Notes: generated from the sequence alone by a model not told the origin. A DNA stretch of 35,102 nucleotides from Puniceibacterium sediminis (GCF_900188035.1 NZ_FZNN01000029.1:1-35102), one strand, 5' to 3'; positions 22,994-31,896 are shown, counted from the first letter of the stretch. A program made the numbers and translations.

Positions 22994-23941
22994 TCAAATT
23001 ATGGTCGTGACACAGGCCGACAGCAGGCGTTGAACATCTTCGAGGCCGCAAAGCGCAGTCCCTTCGGTTGACACAGTCGCGCTGGCGGCCGCTACACCCC
23101 ACTGCAATGTTCTGGCCAGCGGTTCCCCGCGTGACATGCTGAGTGTCATGGCGCCGACAAACGCATCGCCCGCCCCGATCTTGCTGCGGACCGGCACCTT
23201 TGGTGCATGGCAGAAAATATGCTGATCCTTTGTAACCATGATTGACCCGTCCGCGCCGCGCCCGGTGACGACAATTTGGGCCACGCCACGGTCTACCAAA
23301 GAGGCAGCAAAATCCACGCTGGATTGCACGGTCTCCAGCGGAACGCCTGCGGCAGTGGCCGCTTCTTTCTGATCAATGCGCAAAACGTGCAGTGGCTGTG
23401 TGGGATGCGCCATCAGGTGGGCAAGCGGCTGGCCGGAAGTGTCTACAATCAGCCGATCCGTTTTATGAGCGATACGAGACTGGATTTCGTGCGGAAAATC
23501 AACTGAAAGCCCGGGCGCAACACTGCCGCTCAGGACAACAAGCGTGTCTTTGTTCACGGCCGAAGCGATGCCGTCGAGTATCTTTCCGGCGTCGTCCGCG
23601 CCAAGCGGTTCGGCAAGCAGACTGAATCTGTATTGTTCGTTGGTGCTCTGATCCGTGACGGCGAGACTTTGCCGTGTTTGCGATGCGACACGGATGGGGA
23701 GTGTCTCGACCCCCTCGGCGTTCAGAAGGTCCATCAACTGTTCCCCTGTCGCACCACCGATCACCAGCAATGCGCGGCTGTGTCCACCCAGTTGCCTTAT
23801 GGCCCGTGCAACATTGACGCCGCCGCCTCCGGGATCCATCCGTGGCGGTACACAGCGCATTTTTGGCCCCGCTGTGACCCGATCGACGGACGTCGCCAGA
23901 TCAATTGAAGGGGCCAGAGTGATGGTAAGAATTTCTGTCAT
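22994..23941 (-). CDS. pfkB: 6-phosphofructokinase II-type sugar kinase (PfkB family)
   Basis: A 315-residue ribokinase-fold kinase. Marks are TLAPSIDLAT at the N-terminus, the PfkB signature GGGGVNVARA (38-47), the GEQLMDLL stretch after GGATG, the IVDTSGQ stretch and the C-terminal signature KIGAGDAFVGAM with the catalytic Asp. The pattern is that of minor phosphofructokinase of the E. coli PfkB type rather than fructose-1-phosphate kinase, but substrate choice between sugar phosphates cannot be fixed by eye. The ATG at 23941 is preceded by GGAAGAG; a 14-codon upstream extension lacks a ribosome site. A near-consensus FNR box lies 60 bases upstream, shared with the divergent phosphoribosyltransferase gene. 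Related pfkB genes belong to hypoxia regulons in other bacteria. Confidence 0.85.
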   Translation of the reverse strand: MTEILTITLAPSIDLATSVDRVTAGPKMRCVPPRMDPGGGGVNVARAIRQLGGHSRALLVIGGATGEQLMDLLNAEGVETLPIRVASQTRQSLAVTDQSTNEQYRFSLLAEPLGADDAGKILDGIASAVNKDTLVVLSGSVAPGLSVDFPHEIQSRIAHKTDRLIVDTSGQPLAHLMAHPTQPLHVLRIDQKEAATAAGVPLETVQSSVDFAASLVDRGVAQIVVTGRGADGSIMVTKDQHIFCHAPKVPVRSKIGAGDAFVGAMTLSMSRGEPLARTLQWGVAAASATVSTEGTALCGLEDVQRLLSACVTTII

Positions 23942-24000
23942 GGGCAGGGCTCTTCCTGTCTGTTTGTCCGAAGTATGGGTCACCCCGGACCGTCTGCCAA

Positions 24001-24014
24001 TTGAGCGAAATCAA
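24001..24014 (+). promoter_or_regulatory. Near-consensus FNR-type box between pfkB and the phosphoribosyltransferase gene
   Basis: TTGAGCGAAATCAA keeps the TTGA-N6-TCAA core and differs from TTGAY-N4-RTCAA only at position 5. A TAATAT hexamer at 24033-24038 is centred 28 bp to the right, in the range for a class II promoter reading toward the phosphoribosyltransferase gene. It could also serve the divergent pfkB gene. Confidence 0.5.
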
Positions 24015-24061
24015 CCGGAACACAGGGCGGCGTAATATTGTGACAAAAGGGAGGTCGCCGA

Positions 24062-24175
24062 ATGCGGGCGAGCGATCAGGCATTGGGGATGGGGTCAGGC
24101 ATGGCCCCTGAAAAGGAACGACGCTGTCCTGCGGTACGAAGCTGGCGAACCGGATCAGGCGAAGGAGCTGGATGA
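24062..24175 (+). CDS. Possible 37-codon leader ORF overlapping the phosphoribosyltransferase start
   Basis: ATG at 24062 follows GGGAGG by seven bases, and the frame ends in TGA inside the ATGATGA at the next gene's start, a translational-coupling geometry. The peptide (MRASDQALGMGSGMAPEKER first) matches nothing I know. It may be a coupling leader or a chance frame. Confidence 0.25.
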   Translation: MRASDQALGMGSGMAPEKERRCPAVRSWRTGSGEGAG

Positions 24176-24840
24176 TGAACACGCTGCATCTGTTCAAGGA
24201 TCGCCGCGAGGCCGGGCGCCAGTTGGCCGCCGCCCTTCCACCGGTCCAGCCCGAGGAGACTGTGGTGGTTGCCTTGCCGCGCGGCGGTGTCCCTGTTGCA
24301 GAAGAAATCTGTCGGGCCCTGCATGTGCCGCTTGATCTGGTGTTTGTGCGCAAGATCGGCGCCCCGGGTCAGCCCGAGGTCGCGGTTGGTGCCGTCACGG
24401 ACGGGGCGTTCCCCCAGGTGACCGTGAATGAACGCGTCGCGCGTGCCTTTGGGATGACCCATGCGGATGTCGAAGCGCGGGCGCAGGCCCTGATGCCCGA
24501 AATTGCCAGGCGCAGGCAGCTTTATCTGCAAGGCATCAAGTTACCCGACCTGAAAGGCAAGACACTGATCGTGGTGGATGACGGGGTGGCCACCGGCGCG
24601 ACGGCCCGGGCAGGTCTGCGGGCTTTGCGCGAAAGCGGCGCTAGCCGGATCATTCTGGCGCTCCCGGTCGCGGCACCCGATGCGCTGCGTGAACTTGCCG
24701 AACTTGCCGATCAGACGGTGTGCCTTAACCAGCCACACGCGTTCATGGCGGTTGGTGCCGCCTATCAGAACTTTTCGCAAACCTCGGATGACGACGTCGT
24801 CGAGGCACTCAGGCGATGCAATGAATGGTCTCCTGCCTGA
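24172..24840 (+). CDS. Phosphoribosyltransferase-family protein
   Basis: A 222-residue type I PRTase-fold protein. The PRPP-binding loop is TLIVVDDGVATGATA (about 131-145), with ALPRGGVPVA (34-43) as the PPi loop and FVRKIGAPGQPE (58-69) as the flexible loop region. Members of this group occur alone or fused to hydrolases, and their base substrate is mostly unknown. Some are found in hypoxia or stress regulons. The start is ATG 24172 or 24175, with AGGAG four to seven bases before. The gene precedes PRPP synthetase by 30 bases, so substrate supply and use are encoded together. Confidence 0.8.
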   Translation: MMNTLHLFKDRREAGRQLAAALPPVQPEETVVVALPRGGVPVAEEICRALHVPLDLVFVRKIGAPGQPEVAVGAVTDGAFPQVTVNERVARAFGMTHADVEARAQALMPEIARRRQLYLQGIKLPDLKGKTLIVVDDGVATGATARAGLRALRESGASRIILALPVAAPDALRELAELADQTVCLNQPHAFMAVGAAYQNFSQTSDDDVVEALRRCNEWSPA

Positions 24841-24870
24841 TCCGGGCAGACAAGAAGTTGGAATGGCGCA

Positions 24871-25821
24871 ATGCAAGTATTCGCACTGAACGAAAGCCTC
24901 CATCTGGGTCAGGGGATCGCAGCGTCGATCGGGATCGACCTGAGCGAATTGGAGCATCGCGACTTTTCCGACGGTGAATCCAAAATCCGGCCAATGGTGA
25001 GTGTCCGGGGGCAGGACGTCTATGTCGTGCAAAGCCTGTTTGCCGAGCCTGATCTTGGTGTGCATGACAAGCTGGGTCGGCTGCTTTTTCTCATCGCCAC
25101 GATGCGTGACCATGGTGCCGCGCGTGTCACGGCGGTTGTGCCGTATCTGGCTTATGCCCGCAAAGACCGGCGCACCAAACCACGTGATCCGTTAACGACG
25201 CGCTATGTCGCGCAACTGTTCGAGGCCGTCAGGTGCGACTGTATCGTGACACTGGAGGTGCATAATACCGCGGCGTTCGAGAACGCGTTTCGCTGTCAGA
25301 CCGTCCATTTGGAGCTTGGGGATGTCTTTCGGGAAAAGATGTCGTGGCAGGATGACAGCCAACGGCTTGTTGTCGTGTCGCCCGACCCCGGTGGTGTGAA
25401 GCGGGCGCAACTGTTCCGCGAAGCGCTGGAACAGCGGCTCGGCCAGCCCGTCGGGTTCGGCTTTATGGACAAGCGGCGCAGCGCCGGTTTGATGACGCAT
25501 GGCGAGATGACAGGTGATTTTGCGGGCGCCTCGGTGCTGATCGTGGATGATATGATCGCGTCCGGCGGCACGATGTTAACGGCCGCCGGTGAATGCAGGC
25601 AGCGCGGGGCGGCAAAGGTGTACGCAATGGCGGCCCATGGTCTGTTCACGGGCGATACGACAGCTCTGTTTTCAGGCGACCTGATAGAACGCGTTTTTGT
25701 GACCGACAGCATTGCCCCTTACCGCTTGCCGTTGGGTGACAAGACCGCCCGGTTTGAGATTGCAACCACAGCGCAGGTTTTTGCGGACACCGTCAAGCGC
25801 CTGAGTATTGGACAGCGCTGA
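24871..25821 (+). CDS. prs: Ribose-phosphate pyrophosphokinase (PRPP synthetase)-like
   Basis: A 316-residue protein with the PRPP synthetase layout: FSDGES near the N-terminus (residues 32-37), the substrate loop PYLAYARKDRRTKPRDPLT (91-109), the VSPDPGGVKRA pyrophosphate-binding segment (169-179) and the ribose-5-phosphate/PRPP loop VLIVDDMIASGGTM (222-235). It makes PRPP from ribose-5-phosphate and ATP. It reads YARKDRRTKPRD where housekeeping enzymes have YARQDRK. Together with its operon partner this marks it as a second, specialised copy rather than the essential one. It follows the phosphoribosyltransferase and converges on the kinase gene, with eight bases between the stops. Confidence 0.82.
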   Translation: MQVFALNESLHLGQGIAASIGIDLSELEHRDFSDGESKIRPMVSVRGQDVYVVQSLFAEPDLGVHDKLGRLLFLIATMRDHGAARVTAVVPYLAYARKDRRTKPRDPLTTRYVAQLFEAVRCDCIVTLEVHNTAAFENAFRCQTVHLELGDVFREKMSWQDDSQRLVVVSPDPGGVKRAQLFREALEQRLGQPVGFGFMDKRRSAGLMTHGEMTGDFAGASVLIVDDMIASGGTMLTAAGECRQRGAAKVYAMAAHGLFTGDTTALFSGDLIERVFVTDSIAPYRLPLGDKTARFEIATTAQVFADTVKRLSIGQR

Positions 25822-25829
25822 CAAAGCAA

Positions 25830-26855
25830 TCAGAGCAACGCCCGCTCGGCCACCTCCAGATACCGAAGCCCCAGCGGCATCCACTTCTTGGGCTTTCTTG
25901 GTTTCGGGACCAAAAGATGCGCCAGACACAGGCGTGCGCGCAACAGCGCGTGAATGACTTCGTAGAACCGAAGCAATTCTGGGTCTGGCCAATTTTGAAG
26001 CCCGGTTTCCAAGGCTTTGATCAGGTACGGTTTAATCCATTCTGCGCCCAAAAGATCGCATTCCAGACCCAGAAACATGATCTCGCTGAACGGATCAACC
26101 AGCCGAAGATTGCGGTTGAATTCAAGGCAATCAAACACGACTGGCGGATCGCTCAGGCATATATGCTCAGGGCGCAGATCGCCGTGACACTCCCGAATCC
26201 ACCCAGCCTCGGCACGTGTGACGAGTTGTGAAAAAAACCGGTCAAACATGGTTTCATAGGCCGTGAATACGACATTGAAACGAGCATGGAGCGCCGCAAA
26301 CTGCGGATGAAGCAGGGTGGCGCGGTTCATCTCTTGCTGGTCTTGCAAGATTGTCGTGAGCTCCTCTGCTCTTAGGTTAGTCGCGGGGGCATCACGGTAG
26401 AAGGCGACCAGTTCGGTCGTCAGCCTGTCCATGACTGGCAGCATAACCGCTGGCTCGGTTTCATGCTTTGCCATCAAGACATCCAGCATCCGGCTCGCAG
26501 GCAGGCGCTTCATCTTGACCAGCCAGTCGCGGGTGTGTCCTGGCCCGCCAAGACACAGCCCGCCATCGGCGTTTTCAGCCACGCGGATGGCGCCAAGATA
26601 GATTTGCGGAGCCAGCCGCCGATTCAGGTCAATCTCGGTCAGGGTGTTGTCATGGCGTGCGCGCAAGCTCGTTAGATCCTGCAAATCGTCCCGAACCTGT
26701 TTCTTGAGTTTGAAGACAAATTGCGCAGTGATGTATATCCAGGATTTGCTTGTCTCGGTTATCGTAACACTCTGCGCCGAAGGGTATTCTTGCTCCAGCA
26801 GTCGCAGGATCTGGGATGGCGTATCTGGCGCCTTCTGCGCGCTATTCCTTGACAT
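25830..26855 (-). CDS. APH-fold (aminoglycoside phosphotransferase-like, COG2187-type) kinase
   Basis: A 341-residue protein with a kinase-like core: an N-lobe VFKLKK lysine region (47-52), the catalytic loop HGDLRPEHICL (224-234) and the metal-binding VFDCLEFN segment (240-247) followed by LRLVDPFSEIMFL. This pattern fits the aminoglycoside-phosphotransferase-like family often fused to a second P-loop domain; here only the kinase half is present. The substrate is unknown and antibiotic resistance should not be assumed. The ATG at 26855 lies 14 bases inside the upstream permease gene, so the gene is the last of the BMP-type ABC operon. A 66-codon upstream extension is only the permease gene in another frame. 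Confidence 0.7.
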   Translation of the reverse strand: MSRNSAQKAPDTPSQILRLLEQEYPSAQSVTITETSKSWIYITAQFVFKLKKQVRDDLQDLTSLRARHDNTLTEIDLNRRLAPQIYLGAIRVAENADGGLCLGGPGHTRDWLVKMKRLPASRMLDVLMAKHETEPAVMLPVMDRLTTELVAFYRDAPATNLRAEELTTILQDQQEMNRATLLHPQFAALHARFNVVFTAYETMFDRFFSQLVTRAEAGWIRECHGDLRPEHICLSDPPVVFDCLEFNRNLRLVDPFSEIMFLGLECDLLGAEWIKPYLIKALETGLQNWPDPELLRFYEVIHALLRARLCLAHLLVPKPRKPKKWMPLGLRYLEVAERALL

Positions 26856-28095
26856 ACGGTTTGCCGTCAGCGGCCGGTGGGCGCGCACGCCCGACGAGCC
26901 CCGCCACCACGATGATTGTCGCAACATAAGGTGCCATTGCCAAAAATTCGGATGGGATTGGGGTTTGCAGCAAAGCCAGCTTTTGCTGCAGGGAATCGGC
27001 AAAGCCAAACACCAAGGCAGCGGCCAGCGCGCCCACCGGGTGCCAGCGTCCAAAGATCATCGCGGCCAGTCCAATATATCCACGTCCGCCGGTCATCCCT
27101 TCGTCAAAGCGTCCGACGGAGCCCAGCGTGAACCACGCGCCGCCAAATCCCGCGACCATCCCTGCCAGTGTCACGTTGATATAGCGCGTTCTGTAGACGT
27201 TGATGCCAAGTGTGTCGGCGGCCCGGGGGTGTTCACCAACCGCCCGCGCCCGCAGGCCCATTCGCGTGTGAAACAGGTAGTAGGTCGCCACGCCGACCAT
27301 GATGAGCGCGCCGTAGACAAATATGTTCTGCTGAAAGAACATCGGGCCCAGGATCGGAATGTCACCAAGTAGCGGGACCTTGACTGCGCGAAACACCGGG
27401 GCATTATTGAGGTAGCGATATTCCTGAAACACTTGGGAGCTTACGTAGGAGGTCAGCCCAAGCACCAGCAGGTTGATCACGACGCCGGCGATGATCTGGT
27501 CCATCCGATAGGTGACGACCAGCGCAGCAAGTATGAAACCGAACAGCCCGCCTATGGCGACGGCAGCGGCCAATCCACCCATTCCACCCAAGAGCGATCC
27601 GACCAATGCACCGGTAAAAGCCCCGGCCAACAGCATCCCCTCGATTGCAATGTTCACGACGGCGACCCGTTCGGAAAGAACACCTGCCAGCCCCCCCAAG
27701 GCAATCGGCACGGCCCGGACCATTGTGGCCTGCAGCATCCCCGTCAGCGAAAAGGCCTTGCCTGTTGTGGCCCAGACCAGAAACGCTGCAACCGCGACCG
27801 CCAGCCCAATCCCCATCGACAGCGACGTCCATCGCGTCCCGCCACGCAGAAACTGCCGTGCGCCCAGAAAGGCAAGAACTGCCGCGGCGGCGTAGATGAA
27901 TGGCACGGCGGGGACCACAAGATTAGGCAGGACAAGGGCATCCGTGGGGCGCGACAAACGGAACGTGGCAATGCCGGTTCCATCAGGGGCGAAGACCACA
28001 GCCGTCAGAATGGCAAGCCCGATCAGGATGCCACCTGTGATACGGGCATGCCGTGTCTTGCCCGGTTCGATTCGGGGCGCGGGGACGGCTGTCAT
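26842..28095 (-). CDS. BMP-type nucleoside ABC transporter permease (second subunit, YufQ-like)
   Basis: A 417-residue inner-membrane permease with about 10 hydrophobic segments. Family marks: the EGMLLAGAFTGAL stretch after VNIAI, and AVGEHPRAADTLGINVYRTR, the cytoplasmic coupling region. Near the C-terminus, GGRGYIGLAAMIFGRWHPVG. With the neighbouring permease and ATPase it forms a BMP/simple-sugar-type importer, most often for purine or pyrimidine nucleosides. Its start overlaps the first permease stop by four bases. An N-terminal extension of about 90 residues precedes the core and is longer than in many homologues. Confidence 0.87.
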   Translation of the reverse strand: MTAVPAPRIEPGKTRHARITGGILIGLAILTAVVFAPDGTGIATFRLSRPTDALVLPNLVVPAVPFIYAAAAVLAFLGARQFLRGGTRWTSLSMGIGLAVAVAAFLVWATTGKAFSLTGMLQATMVRAVPIALGGLAGVLSERVAVVNIAIEGMLLAGAFTGALVGSLLGGMGGLAAAVAIGGLFGFILAALVVTYRMDQIIAGVVINLLVLGLTSYVSSQVFQEYRYLNNAPVFRAVKVPLLGDIPILGPMFFQQNIFVYGALIMVGVATYYLFHTRMGLRARAVGEHPRAADTLGINVYRTRYINVTLAGMVAGFGGAWFTLGSVGRFDEGMTGGRGYIGLAAMIFGRWHPVGALAAALVFGFADSLQQKLALLQTPIPSEFLAMAPYVATIIVVAGLVGRARPPAADGKPYVKE

Positions 28096-29222
28096 TGGCC
28101 GCCCTCCGTTTGCCGTGATCCTTTGCGAAATCCCCAGGGAAAGACCGCGCGCACCAGAAGCGGTGCTGCAATGAAGACAATAATCAGCGCTTGAATGATA
28201 CCGATCAGGTCAATCGAGACGCCCGCATCGACCTGCATCTGTCGGCCGCCCGCTTCCAAAGCACCGAACAACAGGCCCGCAAACAGAACCCCGATCGGGT
28301 GAGACCGACCCAGCAATGCGACCGCGATGGCGTCAAACCCGATACCAGCAGAAAACCCCGGCGTGGCACGTCCGAGAACGCCCAGAACCTGATTTGCCCC
28401 CGCGAGCCCCGCCAATGCGCCTGCCGAAGCCATGGCAAGGACAATAATCAACCCCGAGCGCATTCCAGCGTAGCGGGCCGCTTGCGGGTTTTCCCCGCTG
28501 GCACGAAATTCGAACCCCAGCTTCGAGCGGAACAGGAGCCAATAGACGACAGCAACCGCGACAAGCACCAGAAAAATACCGGCGTGGACCCGTAAATTCG
28601 GATCGATGAACGCCAGTAGTCTTGGGAGTTCGGCCGCGTCCGGTACGGATTTCGAAATTGGATCTGCGCGGCCTTCTTTCTGGATAAAGGGCAGACGCAG
28701 CATGTAATCCAGAAGGCGATAGGCAATCAGGTTCAGCATGATGGTCGAGATGACCTCATGCGCGCCCGTTGCCACCCGCAGCCACCCGGCTATAGAGGCA
28801 TAGAGCGCCCCGACCAGTGCCCCTGCCAAAAGCGACATGGGCATCAGGATTGCGGCGGGCAGGTCGGTAAATGTGAACCCTGTGATCACTGCGGCCATTC
28901 CACCCATCAGCACCTGCCCCTCGGCCCCGATGTTGAACAATCCAGCGCGAAACCCGAGCGCGAGCCCCAAACCCGCAAGGATCAGTGGAGCCGCCGCTGT
29001 CAGCGTCTCCGAAATCGCGCTGAGGGACCCGACAGAGCCTTTCAAAAGCGCAACATACGACAGGCCGATCGTGGCCAGATCGACATTGGTGGCAAGCATC
29101 GTCAATGCGCCGAGGATCAACGCGGCCACAATCGCAAAAAGCGGTACGATGATCAGGTCCTCGATCTCGGACCGACCAATCATTTTTGCCTTCATCAGAT
29201 CATTCATCGAAGTATCGGTCAT
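28092..29222 (-). CDS. BMP-type nucleoside ABC transporter permease (first subunit, YufP-like)
   Basis: A 376-residue permease with about 9-10 hydrophobic segments. Marks: FNIGAEGQVLMGGMAA, GAHEVISTIMLNLIAYRLLDY, and the coupling region ASGENPQAARYAGM, then GFDAIAVALLGRSHPIGV. It pairs with the second permease to form the channel. The ATG at 29222 overlaps the ATPase stop as ATGA; its stop overlaps the next permease. Tight coupling throughout supports one operon from the binding protein to the kinase. Confidence 0.87.
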   Translation of the reverse strand: MTDTSMNDLMKAKMIGRSEIEDLIIVPLFAIVAALILGALTMLATNVDLATIGLSYVALLKGSVGSLSAISETLTAAAPLILAGLGLALGFRAGLFNIGAEGQVLMGGMAAVITGFTFTDLPAAILMPMSLLAGALVGALYASIAGWLRVATGAHEVISTIMLNLIAYRLLDYMLRLPFIQKEGRADPISKSVPDAAELPRLLAFIDPNLRVHAGIFLVLVAVAVVYWLLFRSKLGFEFRASGENPQAARYAGMRSGLIIVLAMASAGALAGLAGANQVLGVLGRATPGFSAGIGFDAIAVALLGRSHPIGVLFAGLLFGALEAGGRQMQVDAGVSIDLIGIIQALIIVFIAAPLLVRAVFPWGFRKGSRQTEGGQ

Positions 29223-30730
29223 GCGGCTGCCCCCGCCATCGCCAGACCGATGGCACTTTTGTCGACCGGGCCGGCATTGGCATCATATTCCGCGACGATC
29301 CGGCCTTTGAACATGACAAGAATACGATCCGACAGAGCCATGATCTCATCCAGTTCGGATGAAACGATCAACACGCCGTCGCCTTCGTCACGGGCCGCGA
29401 TCAGGCGCTTGTGAATGTATTCGATCGACCCGACATCAAGGCCGCGGGTCGGCTGTCCGGCGATCAGAAGTTTTGTTTCACGCGACAATTCGCGAGCGAC
29501 GACCAGCTTTTGTTGATTGCCGCCGGACAGGTGTCCAGCGGCCTGAAAGACCGAAGGCGTGCGAATGTCGAAATCACGCACAAACCCTGCCGACACTTTG
29601 TTCACCTGTGCCCAATCCACCCGAGGGCCCCGCGAAAACCGGGCGTCGTAGTAGGTGTCGAGGACCATGTTTTCAGCGACGGTAAAATTCTTGATCAGCC
29701 CGACCGTCTGGCGATCTTCGGGGATATGGGCGATGCCCAGCCGGTGCCGTTCGCGGACCGAGGTGCGGGTGATATCCTGCCCGTCGAACATGACCTGCCC
29801 TTCGGTGGCACGGCGCAGACCAGTCAGGACCTCGATCAGGGCAGATTGGCCATTGCCCTGAACGCCCGCTATACCGACAATTTCGCCGCTTCGCACCGTC
29901 AGGTTCAGATGATCGATCGCAATCTCGTCAGTGTCACGCAGAACCGTGAGATCGCGCGTTTCCAGCAGCGTCCCACCTGGGGCAAAAGGTTTCTTGACGA
30001 CATCAAAGCTGACCGGTCGGCCTACCATCATCTCGGCAAGCTGCGGCCTTGTAAGGTCTTTTGGCAGCCCCTCGCCAACAATCCGACCGTTCCGGATAAC
30101 ACTGATCCGATCTGCGATTTCCAGTATTTCATTCAGTTTGTGCGTGATGAAAACGAGGGCCTTTCCCGCGTCCCGCAACGCTTTGATAATCTGGAAAAAA
30201 TCATCGACCTCTTGGGGCGTCAGAACGGCGGTGGGTTCGTCAAGGATCAGAACATCGGCAGAGCGAAACAGCACCTTGATAATCTCGACCCGCTGCTGAA
30301 CGCCGACCGGCAAGTTCTCGACCAGTGCATCGGGGTCCACGTGCAGGCCGTATTGATCGTTGATCGCATGAACCTGCGCACGCGCGGTTGCGAGATCTAA
30401 ATGGTCGAACCGGCCAGTGCGTTCGACGCCGAGCACGACATTTTCGGTCACGGTGAAGACAGGCACCAACATGAAATGTTGATGCACCATGCCGATCCCC
30501 GCACGGATCGCGTCGCCCGGCCCGTCGAATGTTGCCGGAACCCCATCGATCAGGATTTCACCGTCCGTCGGACTGTACAGCCCACACAGCACATTCATCA
30601 GCGTGGATTTTCCGGCGCCGTTTTCACCCAGCAGCCCCAGCACCTCGCCGCTGCGGATACTCAGGTTGACGTCTTCATTTGCCGTCACCGGGCCGAACCG
30701 TTTCGTAATGCCGCGAAGTTCGATGTCCAT
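29219..30730 (-). CDS. BMP-type nucleoside ABC transporter ATPase with two nucleotide-binding domains
   Basis: A 503-residue ATPase. The first domain has Walker A GENGAGKST, the Walker B stretch VLILDEPTAVLT and an altered signature region (LPVGVQQRVEI). The second has a degenerate Walker A (GVQGNGQSAL, Lys replaced by Gln), a canonical LSGGNQQK signature and AGQPTRGLDVG in place of DEPTRGLD, with Gly-Gln where Asp-Glu is usual. Such a silent second site is typical of the sugar/nucleoside CUT2-like ATPases. GGAGGG lies four bases before the ATG at 30730. It powers the two permeases encoded downstream. Confidence 0.9.
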   Translation of the reverse strand: MDIELRGITKRFGPVTANEDVNLSIRSGEVLGLLGENGAGKSTLMNVLCGLYSPTDGEILIDGVPATFDGPGDAIRAGIGMVHQHFMLVPVFTVTENVVLGVERTGRFDHLDLATARAQVHAINDQYGLHVDPDALVENLPVGVQQRVEIIKVLFRSADVLILDEPTAVLTPQEVDDFFQIIKALRDAGKALVFITHKLNEILEIADRISVIRNGRIVGEGLPKDLTRPQLAEMMVGRPVSFDVVKKPFAPGGTLLETRDLTVLRDTDEIAIDHLNLTVRSGEIVGIAGVQGNGQSALIEVLTGLRRATEGQVMFDGQDITRTSVRERHRLGIAHIPEDRQTVGLIKNFTVAENMVLDTYYDARFSRGPRVDWAQVNKVSAGFVRDFDIRTPSVFQAAGHLSGGNQQKLVVARELSRETKLLIAGQPTRGLDVGSIEYIHKRLIAARDEGDGVLIVSSELDEIMALSDRILVMFKGRIVAEYDANAGPVDKSAIGLAMAGAAA

Positions 30731-30754
30731 GGCGCGCCCTCCGAACCCTTCGCG

Positions 30755-31783
30755 TCAGGGCCTGACCTTGATGGTCCCTGCAATGATGCCCTCGCGGATG
30801 GTGTCCAGCTCGGCTTTCATCTCTTGCGGCACAGCACTGTCCAGGTCGTGGAACGAGGCCAGATCGACGCCACCGTTTTCGAGCGAGCCGACCAGAACGC
30901 CGCCGTTGAACGTATCATTCATCGCGGTCTCGATCACCTGTCGCACGGTCGCATCCATGCGTTTGGTGATGGAGGTCAGGTAGACATGGCTCTTTTGCGG
31001 GTCCGTGAAATATAGATCGGCATCGACGCCGATGATCTTGAGTTTGTCCGTACCCAACTCGTCCGCCAGTGCGGCAGACCCAAGCCCGACAGGCCCGGCG
31101 ACGGGCAGAACGATATCAGCCCCCTCGTCGTAGAGATTTTGTGCAAAGGCCCGTCCGTCATCAAGGGACTCGAAGTTGTTGGTGAACAGGCCCTCACGAC
31201 TGTCGATATCCCAACCCAGGACGGAAACACTGGCGCCTTTCTGAGCGTTATAATGGTCAACACCCCGGACGAACCCGTCCATGAAGATCGTGACGGGCGG
31301 AATGTTGATTCCACCAAAGACGCCCAGAATTTTCGTTTCGCTCACGCCAGCCGCAAGATATCCGGCAAGAAAGGCAGCCTCATCCGTGGAATAGACTTGC
31401 CCTAGAACGTTCGGGATTGCGGGTTCGTAGGCAAAATCGACGATCGAGAACCGCTGGTCCGGATTGGCTCTGGCGGCTTTTTGCGTTGCGTCCCCCAAGA
31501 GGAAACCAACCGTAATGATGATATCGCAATCGCCCTCGATCAGAGAGTTGATGTTCGCTTCATAATCCGTCTCGGCCTGCGATTCCAGAAAACGGCCGTC
31601 GATGGCGAAATCCGCCATTGCGTCTTCGACGCCTTTCCATGCCGTCTGGTTAAAGCTGTTGTCGTCAATGCCACCGGTGTCAGTCACCTGGCACGCGGTA
31701 AAAGCGTGCGCGGGACCAATCATAGCCAGCAAAAATGCCGTCGCGCTGCCCAGGTTGCGCAAGGTGTATGTGAACGTCGTCAT
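30755..31783 (-). CDS. BMP-family periplasmic substrate-binding protein
   Basis: A 342-residue basic-membrane-protein (PnrA-like) family binding protein. The signal peptide ends near GPAHA (residue 26). The mature part begins FTACQVTDTGGIDDNSFNQT, with the family's DxGGIDDxSFN purine-nucleoside-binding motif. Later VFGGINIPPVTIFMDGFVRG also fits the family. There is no lipobox, so it should be soluble in the periplasm. The start is ATG 31783 with GGAGGAAG just upstream; a 33-codon extension lacks a site. It is the first gene of the ABC operon, 114 bp downstream of a perfect FNR-type box. The likely ligands are nucleosides, inferred from the family. Confidence 0.88.
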   Translation of the reverse strand: MTTFTYTLRNLGSATAFLLAMIGPAHAFTACQVTDTGGIDDNSFNQTAWKGVEDAMADFAIDGRFLESQAETDYEANINSLIEGDCDIIITVGFLLGDATQKAARANPDQRFSIVDFAYEPAIPNVLGQVYSTDEAAFLAGYLAAGVSETKILGVFGGINIPPVTIFMDGFVRGVDHYNAQKGASVSVLGWDIDSREGLFTNNFESLDDGRAFAQNLYDEGADIVLPVAGPVGLGSAALADELGTDKLKIIGVDADLYFTDPQKSHVYLTSITKRMDATVRQVIETAMNDTFNGGVLVGSLENGGVDLASFHDLDSAVPQEMKAELDTIREGIIAGTIKVRP

Positions 31784-31896
31784 TTGCTTCCTCCCTATGG
31801 TCGGTAGTGTGCGCGGTTCTTGGTTGGACTTGTGTTGCGAGCACATCTGGCGATCCGATTTTTCAGCCAACGCTACCGACAAGGCGGTCAGGCTTT

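Noticed and set aside
25830-26855. Reading the APH-like gene as an antibiotic-resistance determinant
   Set aside because: It is coupled to a nucleoside transporter operon and resembles the COG2187-type kinases, not the acquired aminoglycoside phosphotransferases.
29411-30400. 329-codon open frame on the plus strand
   Set aside because: Antisense of the ABC ATPase gene.
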